Translations under genes and position numbers: made by a program | In this document: one piece after another, positions 57,033 to 64,000 of the stretch | Layout of the letters: every line of letters starts with the position of its first letter | Position numbering within the stretch: the first letter of the stretch is position 1 | The notes under the pieces: generated by a model | Told to the model about the DNA's origin: nothing | Seen by the model: only the letters and a program-made list of their open reading frames with translations | The model's database searches: none | Source: Buxus sempervirens | Taxonomy: Eukaryota > Streptophyta > Magnoliopsida > Buxales > Buxaceae | Direction: 5' to 3' | Length of the DNA: 64,000 bases | Assembly (NCBI GenBank): GCA_947561395.2 | Contig: OX387183.1 | Span: 5,265,883-5,329,882 of the forward strand

Positions 57033-58872
57033 CGGGGGGGGCTGCTGCTGCTCCCGGTAGCAGCTCAGGTGTGCCATGTTTGTGGATCAAAACAGTATAC
57101 TAATAAAGAAAGGGATCATGCTCACACACATTCAAAGGGTAAAATAGACCACCATGCACAATCAAATCATAGGGACTTACTTAAGTACGAAGAGAACAAT
57201 AGTTCTGAAGGGGGAAGGGTACATGCATTAGCCATGGTGATCATTAGAATGTACCCAACAAAACATGTTAGTGAAGTTAAGAAGTATGCTACCACCACAA
57301 CCAAGAACACAGAAAAAAAAAACAGCAATCGACATAGGGGGTCATGGCCAGCAAAACACCCAAGAAAGGTTACCAAAAAGTGAGAAAAGATCAATATTAA
57401 GAAGGGGTAAAGAGGGGGGACAATATAAGGGTACATGAGATGGGAACGGGGAGGAACATTCTCCTCCTAAAAATACTCAAAATAGTAGACCAACATGGCA
57501 GCTTATAAGCACCCAAAAAGAGTGTAAAAAACGAGACCTCCTACTCCCAAGGAACCCCATGTGGACCTCTTGCTTGTGGTGACTTCATGCCATGAAGAGA
57601 AAACCAAATTCATGCATAGAATACATGGAAACAAGCCCCATGCCAAGAGGGAAACAAGTGTAGGAAAATTTTCAGAAAATTCTGATTTTAACATATACAA
57701 AATACAAGGTGATAAGAGGCCTTACCTAGTGGTTCTTGCAATCCTAGGAAAGGTGGTGATGCTTCCTTGAGGTGGTACAACAGCTGGAGATTCTCTTGGT
57801 GCACACACTTTTCCCCAACAGCAACTAGGCTCCTTTAAATTGCTTGAGAAAGTGAAGGAGAAGAAGAAGGGAACAAGGGTGGAAACACTTGAGGTGGTGT
57901 GGTAAGGTGATGGGGGGCAAGGGGGTGTTGGAGAAGGAAGGATTCAAATGAGAAAAAATGGGGGAAAAAAGCTGGAAACCCACAAAAGAAGCCAACCTTC
58001 AACAAGAGGTGGTTGCTGGGCTTTTATAGCCCAGCTTAATGTATCCGGCCTTGGAGGCCGGATACACTAGAGGCTATGTGTATCCGGCCTCCAAGGCAAG
58101 CTACACTGAACTTGTAGTGTATCTGATATAAAATATCGGATACAAAACACCATAATTAGCAACATTTAATGCCGCCGCGAATTTGTCAGGGAATTGGCAC
58201 GAATCTCGTTGGAAAATCTCTTTGTATCCGATGAATAGTGTCGGCTACATACTGAGGTATGTGTATCCGGCATATTTGGTCAAATACAAATCAGAAAATT
58301 ACGGATTTGCCCCTCGACTTGACCAATTCGACCGATTTGACACTTTTGGACATCTATGGATTGCCCCCTGCAAATTTTTGTTTAGTCCCTGAGATATTTG
58401 ACAATTTTTGGATATTTGAGATTTAGTCCCCTAATATATTTTGCTACGTTGGCTGCCACGTGTGCAGTTTCTTTGCCACGTGTGTAGTTTCCCATTTTGC
58501 TGCTCGAAAACTTTGACAGCTCATATCTCTTTCATCCGAACTCCGATTTGAGCAAACTTAATTGCGTTCGACTCATATCGGAGCCCTCTATCCAATGACA
58601 TGGGGCTAAGCATCTGGCATGGGGTTTGAAAAAAGTCAACTTTCGGCTCCCTCTTTAAATTTGATCGACCTGCAGAACCTTCATCCGGACTCCGATTCCA
58701 GCAAACTCAGTTGCGTTGGACTCGTGTTGGGATTCTCTATCTATTGAGATAAAGCAAGGTGACCAATTTTCACTTTATCAAAAAGTCAATTTTTGACCCC
58801 TCAGGGTTTGACTTTTTAGCCGAGTTTTGCATTTCCGGCTTTTCCAGCAGCGCAAAAATGAGGGTACTTACA
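56948..58872 (-). repeat. 5' LTR of element III (partial)
   Basis: Matches 22930-24844 over its whole length, ends at CTTACA 58872 and is followed by AGGGG (58873-58877). It contains a poly-G run (57002-57041) and the perfect palindrome GTATCCGGCC-TTGGA-GGCCGGATAC (58041-58065). Confidence 0.92.
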
Positions 58873-58877
58873 AGGGG

Positions 58878-59310
58878 CAAAGTTATTATCAATATAATAT
58901 ATAATATATATGTAGAGGGGTCATATGTTAGATGGATGATATTTCCAAATCATCCCTTTAAATAACCCAACTCATCTATTTAAAAAAAAATCTAACAATA
59001 AATACCAAAGGGTGCTTTATTTAAAATCCAACACAAAAACTAAGAGGGACGTTTGGTAATGTTTTTTTTTAAGAAACAGTTTGAAAACTAAAAACATTTC
59101 AAAATTGTTTTTCAGTTTTTGAAAATAAGTGACAAGAAACCCGTTTGGTAACAATAATTGTTTTTGGGGTTTTTTAAAACAAGTGACAAGAAACCCGTTT
59201 GGTAACAAATCAATGATATAGGGTCACTAATCAATTTTCATGATTTAATATTAGTTGGAACATTAGCTGTTTAATTTGCTGTAACCAATGGTGAAATATG
59301 TCGACACAAG
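58878..59310. other. Intergenic with a duplicated 28-bp segment
   Basis: AAGTGACAAGAAACCCGTTT is repeated (about 59127 and 59181) with TTTTTGAAA-rich surroundings, as in miniature-element remnants. No gene is recognised; a 100-codon plus-strand frame at 59314-59616 has no known domain. Confidence 0.4.
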
Positions 59311-59714
59311 CTCATGCATAAACATTTATCGTTGGACCACCAGATCTTATATGGAGTAGCTCCGACTGATATGCTTCCATTTTTCATTGATGGTAAAACC
59401 CATCATTTATGGTGTCAATTAGAAAACGCCGGGTCAATAAGACACGAGACCTTCGTTCGTGTTTACGCTGCTGAACCAATACAAACCATAAACCAATTTC
59501 CAAATAGAGTAAGCAAAATATTGCATGGTGAGATCAAAACAATTTTTCTAAGAAGCATGCTTAGTGTGCTAAATTTGCAAGAGTGCAAGCCACTAATGGA
59601 GTGCAACCTTAAATAATAAAAAAAAAAACCGAGCGTTTGGCCACAAAATAGAGCAAATCAAAGCCACGACAAAAAAAGTAAAATTTCTACTCCCCTCCCT
59701 ACTTTAGTCTGCCT

Positions 59715-60848
59715 AAATTTCTTCATCATCGTCATCCTCGTCATCATCATCGTCTTCATCCTCGTCTTCATCCTCTCACCCTTGTTACGGTGCAGTTGAA
59801 GTTGCAACACTACTCCCTGTAACTCTGAAAGCTGCCGGCTTTGCGTCTCTTGGGTAGATCGAATCAGTGCCAGTTCTGCACGCGATTGTTTCTAGATTTC
59901 ATAAATCCTTGACAAATAATCCATAACGGCAGGTGGATCAAATGAAGGAGCAGCCAAAGATGAAGCAGAATGGAAGGTTCCAGCTTGGGAAGATGATTGA
60001 TGACGTGGACGAAGAGCACCAGCCCGAGTAGTAGCATTAGTATGCGCAACACTTTGTGCTACAGTTGTGGGCCCAATAGGCGGGTGGAAGCACTAGAGGT
60101 CGCTCAATATCTGGGATTACTACGCCAAGTCCTTGCATGAGGCAGGTAATGAGGCTAGGATATATAAGTTTTCGCTTCCGTTTGATCTTCATTACAATGT
60201 GTAGCATGAAACGAACCATTTGGGAAGGAAGGTCTATTGAATGACCTTGGAGTAATGCATAAAAGAAGCTAAGTCTCCCGAGTGGGAGGGGATGTAAATG
60301 CCCCACTGGGCATATGTTGGTGCTCATAATCCGAAGAACAACCGACCGATGAGTTGGAATATTATCAACCACTAAATGTGTTCCACGGAGAGGGGTAGTA
60401 CTGTTGCATACAAAAGATGCTATATGAGTAAGGGAATGGGTGTCTGTCTCATGGTAAGGATATTGAGGCTCAGGCACTCTGGGTATCCCTAATATCTGAG
60501 AGATGACATCAAGGGTGATGGAAATTGTTTGACCGCGAAAAGACAACTTTGAATTCGGGAAGGGTAAGGGACCAACCATACATGTTTGCATAGAACTCCC
60601 GAACAAGGATGGCTTGGGGTGCAAGAAGATTTTTGAGCAAAGGGTCCTAACCCTTAGAAGTAAAAAACTAAAGTAATCTCGAAATCAAGCTCCCGGATTA
60701 TTACCTCCCGCTCTAACAGGAGACTCCAGTTGTGTAAGTATTGACGAAACCTCGTTTGCGCATGGCGGTCAAGAAATATTTCTGTATCTATCTCATGAGG
60801 TTGTATGTTAGATGTAGACCCTTGGGTGGTTTTGTGTCTTTTAGGCAT
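59715..60848 (-). pseudogene. Plant transposon-related protein remnant (PF20167-like), frameshifted
   Basis: Starts MPKRHKTTQGS at 60848, with EIFLDRHAQTRFRQYLHNW. After about 60660 the frame is lost. LVREFYANMYGWSLTLPEF is readable near 60600 in one frame, and FRGQTISITLDVISQILGIP then VVLRIMSTNICPVGHLHPLP (60570-60300) in another. This matches the order of the putative plant transposon protein domain. A GAT/GAA-rich tract (59718-59778 on the complement) would encode an acidic tail. At least one single-base shift at about 60545-60600 and one break near 60650 disrupt it. It could be a spliced gene if an unseen intron corrects the frame. Confidence 0.6.
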
Positions 60849-60854
60849 CTGCAT

Positions 60855-61350
60855 TAACAGTATAGTATTAGATCTCGATGATAAGAAAGGTTGAAAGGCA
60901 CATATTCAAGCAATGGAAGGAGAAAGGAAATATAAGAAAAATAAAATAAATAAGATGAAATCGGTTCAAATATATATATAAATATTTTTTTCTTTCTTAT
61001 TCCTTTGATTACAATCGTTATTTTTCGCCAGCATCCAAAGTTACATTGGTGAGTACTGTGATTAGGTGTTTCTGTTTTACAAAATTTCAAAGAAAAAACG
61101 ACAAGAGTCGTCTTCTTCAACGTATAATCCATCCTAAATGAAATCCTGAAAGCATGGAATAAATATTAAAATATACACCCCACATACCTTGGACGAACGC
61201 AAATATGCTCTAGATCCAATCCCAAGCACAAGTTCGAAAATACCTAGCGAAACCACTGCGAATAGTGAAAAGGGTGGTGGTTTGAAGGTTCCAATAGGAG
61301 AATAGAAGGGCGCACGCACGAATTTAGGGTTCGTGGTTTTTTTTTTTGAA
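60855..61350. other. Upstream region of the PF20167-like remnant
   Basis: AT-rich, with an (AT)n run near 60969-60988. No feature recognised. Confidence 0.35.
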
Positions 61351-61360
61351 ATTTATGCCT

Positions 61361-61720
61361 TGACGCTCGAGCGGCAAGAAAATGCGTAGAACACTTCACG
61401 TTCAGGTCCCCTGGGTCTTGTTAGTTTATCCTTGACACTCGAGTAGTCGAAAAGCGCATAGAACGAGTCACTCTCGGGTTTTCTGAGTTTTTTTTAGTTT
61501 GCCTTGACGCTCGAGCGGTACAAAAACGTGAAGAACGTGTCACTCTTAGGTTTTCTAAGTTTTTTTAGTTTGCCTTGACGCTTGAGCAACACAAAAACGT
61601 GAAGAATGCGTCACTCTCGAGTTTTCTGAGTTTGTGCAAAGTGTGCTTGACGCTCGAGCAAGCGTAAAACGGTCCAAAATTTTTAAAAACAAGCCAAATT
61701 CGGCACCTCTCGCTCGAGCA
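61361..61720. repeat. 72-bp tandem repeat, five units
   Basis: TGACGCTCGAGC or a close variant starts at about 61361, 61433, 61505, 61576 and 61648. Flanking blocks (GTCACTCTCGGGTTTTCTGA; TTTTTAGTTTGCC) are conserved. Each unit carries the palindrome CTCGAG or a one-base variant. Confidence 0.9.
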
Positions 61721-61773
61721 TTCGGAAATCGTCACACTTGTCTTTTTTTTTCCCATCTTTACGAATTTAAGGC

Positions 61774-62803
61774 CTAGGCATAGTTGGACTTGTAAGTAGG
61801 CATGGTTGGACTTGTAAGTAGGGTTGGTTGAACTTATAAGTAAGCATGGTTTGTTGGACTTATAAGTAAGCATGGTTGGACTTGTAAGTAAGGTTGGTTG
61901 GACTTATAAGTAAGCATGGTTTGTTGGACTTATAAGTAAGCATGGTTGGACTTGTAAGTAGGGTTGGTTGGACTTGTAAATGGGCATGGTTGGACTTGTA
62001 AGTAGGGTTTGTTGGACTTGTAAATAGGGTTGGTTGGATTTAGAATTACGCATGGTTGGACTTGTAAGTAGGGTTGGTTGGACTTGTAAGTTGGCATGAT
62101 TGGACTTGTAAGTAGGGTTGGTTGGACTTGTAAGTACGCATGGTTGGACTTGTAAGTAGGGTTTGTTGGACTTGTAAGTAGGGTTCGTTGGACTTGTAAG
62201 TAAGCATGGTTGGACTTGTAAGTAGAGTTGGTTAGACTTGTAAGTACGCATGGTTGGATTTTGTAAGTGGGCATGGTTAGACTTGTAAGTAGGCATGGTT
62301 GGACTTGTAAGTAGGTTGGTTGAACTTGTAAGTAGGCATGGTTGGATTTTGTAAGTGGGCATGGTTGGACTTGTAAGTAGACATGGTTGGACTTGTAAGT
62401 AGGTTGGTTGAACTTGTAAGTAGGGTTGGTTGGACTTGTAAGTACGTATAGTTGGACTTGTAAGTAGGGTTGGTTGGACTTATAAGTAGGGTTGGTTGGA
62501 CTTGTTAGTAGGGTTGGTTGGACTTGTAAGTAGGGTTGGTTGGACTTATAAGTAGGGTTGGTTGGACTTGTTAGTAGGGTTGGTTGGACTTGTAAGTAGG
62601 GTTGGTTGGACTTATAAGTAGGCATGGTTGGACTTATAAGTAGGCATGGTTGGACTTGTAAGTAAGGTTCGTTGGACTTATAAGTAGGGTTGGTTGGACT
62701 TGTAAGTACGCATAGTTGGACTTGTAAGTAGGGTTGGTTGGACTTGTAAGTAGGGTTGGTTGGACTTGTAAGTGGGTATGGTTGGACTTGTAAGTAGGGT
62801 TGT
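61774..62803. repeat. 22-bp minisatellite, about 46 units
   Basis: Two interspersed unit types of equal length, GTAAGTAGGGTTGGTTGGACTT and GTAAGTAGGCATGGTTGGACTT, with a few 21- or 23-bp units. Because 22 is not divisible by 3 and the complement has no stop in any phase, long minus-strand open frames (up to 231 codons) arise by chance; they are not genes. Confidence 0.95.
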
Positions 62804-63180
62804 AATTTTGATTACCAGAAAATTATATAGCAAAAAAATGGGGATAGAATGAAAATTATATAACCTAAAATTATGTATAAATATTGTAATTTTACAATTG
62901 TCTTCATCTCACAGATAGAGACCGAAATTTTAAACCATCTTCACTCGTTAGCAAAATAAATTTACAAACAATTTAATGTACAAGTTTTCTATATACAATC
63001 TTCCGTTGTACTTGGATGTTTAAGACGGCCTTTAGCTTCTTCACCTTGCTATCAAGCCAGGAATGCCAAAGTTGTGAATCATACCTATAAACAATGCAAT
63101 CATAAATTTTTGTACGCAGCTAAATATTATTAGTTTCAAATAACCTTGTTATTGAACATGTGACTGATAGGTTTTACCTC
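62804..63180. other. 3' flank of the Ulp1-like gene
   Basis: AT-rich, probably 3' UTR and downstream sequence of the minus-strand gene. Nothing else recognised. Confidence 0.4.
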
Positions 63181-63883
63181 TTAAGCTTCTTCACCTTCAC
63201 TACTCTCCTCTTCACCTATGTTTGCTACCTTAGAAAGAATGATATCCCGCACTTGGTTTGAAGGATGCTTAACAAAGTCAACAAGGAACTTATCCCTAAA
63301 GTGTGTGATATTACTCTAAATTCATAGAAGACGTACTTGTGTGTTACTAGCGACGTACTTGATAACTATAATTATAAAAAAACATTTAAGTTATATACAC
63401 ACCTGATCAAATGCTGGAGACAAGGTGCTGCCATCCCACACCTCCATGAATTTCATCAAAAAAACACCACAATCATACCTAACGGTATATAAGCACATCA
63501 CTTATAAGAAGCTAACATATGTATGAAGCGAAACAAACCTACGTATGAAGCGAAACAAATTTAACGGCTTACTCGTTAGTTTGGTGTGGGACCTTAACCT
63601 GCCGCAACTCCCACTGTAAAAGTGGAAATTCATCACCACCTCCAAAGTCACGTAAGATCTTATCCAACATCTGGATCTACAAGTGACGAAGCGAGTGCAA
63701 GCCATAAGTGTTGTAAATGGTATGAGAAAATTTCATTAATATAAAAATTACCTGTGTTTCAATTATGGATTGATGTCCCGCATGACACCCCCCATCCATT
63801 GAGTCAAGCACATCTACCCTCCGCTCCTTTAGGTTTAAAACTAAAAGAAACCAATGATTGCGCAGATGCATGGGTACAAAAAT
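63181..63883 (-). CDS. Ulp1-type (C48) cysteine protease, 3' exons; gene continues past the right edge
   Basis: Ulp1-family proteases remove SUMO or related modifiers; in plants many copies are carried by transposons. Four minus-strand exons with GT-AG borders join in frame: 63883-63752 (FVPMHLRNHWFLLVLNLKER; catalytic His in NHW, Asp in VLDSMD), 63676-63573 (ILRDFGGGDEFPLLQWELRQ), 63478-63403 (YDCGVFLMKFMEVWDG; catalytic Cys in DCG) and 63315-63181 (SNITHFRDKFLVDFVKH and an acidic end), stop TAA at 63181-63183. No stop or frameshift is seen, and His, Asp and Cys are present. The N-terminal part lies beyond 64000. Confidence 0.88.
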
Positions 63884-64000
63884 CTACATCCAAGTAAGAC
63901 AACCTTATAAATAAAAAAACCGAGTGCAAGCCACTAAGTAAGGATAAAAGCAGAAAAAAATCTGAAACAAATCACTTATGAAGATGGCACATTGCATCAC

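Larger units (their letters stand above)
20913..58872 (-). mobile_element. Element III: decayed Tat/Ogre-type Gypsy element holding two later insertions
   Basis: Outer limits are fixed by related LTR ends (TGTGCACGTG at 20913; GGTACTTACA ending 58872) and 5-bp duplications AGGGG (20908-20912 and 58873-58877). Read on the minus strand the order is 5' LTR, ORF1, leader repeats, gag, protease, linker, RT, RNase H, archaeal-type RNase H, integrase, polypurine tract, 3' LTR. This is Tat/Ogre organisation, where an extra ORF precedes gag and a second RNase H follows the first. Element II (34924-45998) and a hAT element (47482-54734) are inserted in it. Many nonsense codons and frameshifts show it is dead. 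Without the two insertions it would be about 19.6 kb plus LTR sequence missing at the gap. Confidence 0.9.

Noticed and set aside
56704..57077. Open frames running through the N gap and poly-G
   Set aside because: Artefacts of N translation and homopolymer; glycine/proline runs come from the G tract.
59314..59616. 100-codon plus-strand frame
   Set aside because: No recognisable domain and in a region of miniature-element remnants; length alone is not enough to call a gene.
61904..62625. Minus-strand open frames of 152 and 231 codons with 22-residue repeats
   Set aside because: They are a by-product of a 22-bp minisatellite whose complement has no stop in any phase; no start context, domain or codon bias supports a protein.

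Overview
This is nuclear DNA from a seed plant, most likely a woody or large-genome angiosperm. Evidence is an FHY3/FAR1-related (FRS) gene, plant-type introns, fragments of plant PPDK and BOLA2 genes, and dense nested LTR retrotransposons. No rRNA, tRNA, CRISPR array or prokaryotic operon was seen. The species cannot be named from sequence alone.

Layout. 1-135 is the tail of an LTR. 411-700 is a miniature TRIM element. 2.4-3.4 kb is an AT-rich, possibly foldback block. 3.77-6.38 kb is an FRS5-like gene with one in-frame TAG. Its last intron holds a solo LTR (6385-19444, duplication GTATT). That LTR is itself split by a very young, almost intact Gypsy chromovirus (7827-17628, duplication TTTTA). 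A candidate FRS terminal exon follows at 19556.

20913-58872 is one decayed minus-strand Tat/Ogre-type Gypsy element (duplication AGGGG). In its own reading direction it runs: 5' LTR (partly lost in a 200-N gap), ORF1, 145-bp and shorter leader repeats, gag, protease, RT, RNase H, archaeal-type RNase H, integrase, 3' LTR. Two later insertions sit inside it. Element II (34924-45998, duplication GCACC) is a gag-only Tat relative with a 17-unit hairpin array in its leader. The other is a 7.25-kb hAT DNA transposon (47482-54734, duplication GCAGCCAA) with an intact spliced transposase gene plus captured exons of pyruvate,phosphate dikinase and BOLA2.

After 58.9 kb come a frameshifted plant-mobile-type protein remnant, a 72-bp tandem array, a roughly 46-copy 22-bp minisatellite, and the 3' exons of a Ulp1-type (C48) cysteine protease gene that runs off the right edge.

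Best candidates for something undescribed: (1) the hairpin array at 41.9-42.66 kb, whose stems change sequence by paired substitutions while the loop stays constant; (2) the hAT element carrying two unrelated host gene fragments; (3) palindrome clusters in the Tat LTRs, again with paired changes; (4) the single in-frame TAG between gag and pol of the young chromovirus.
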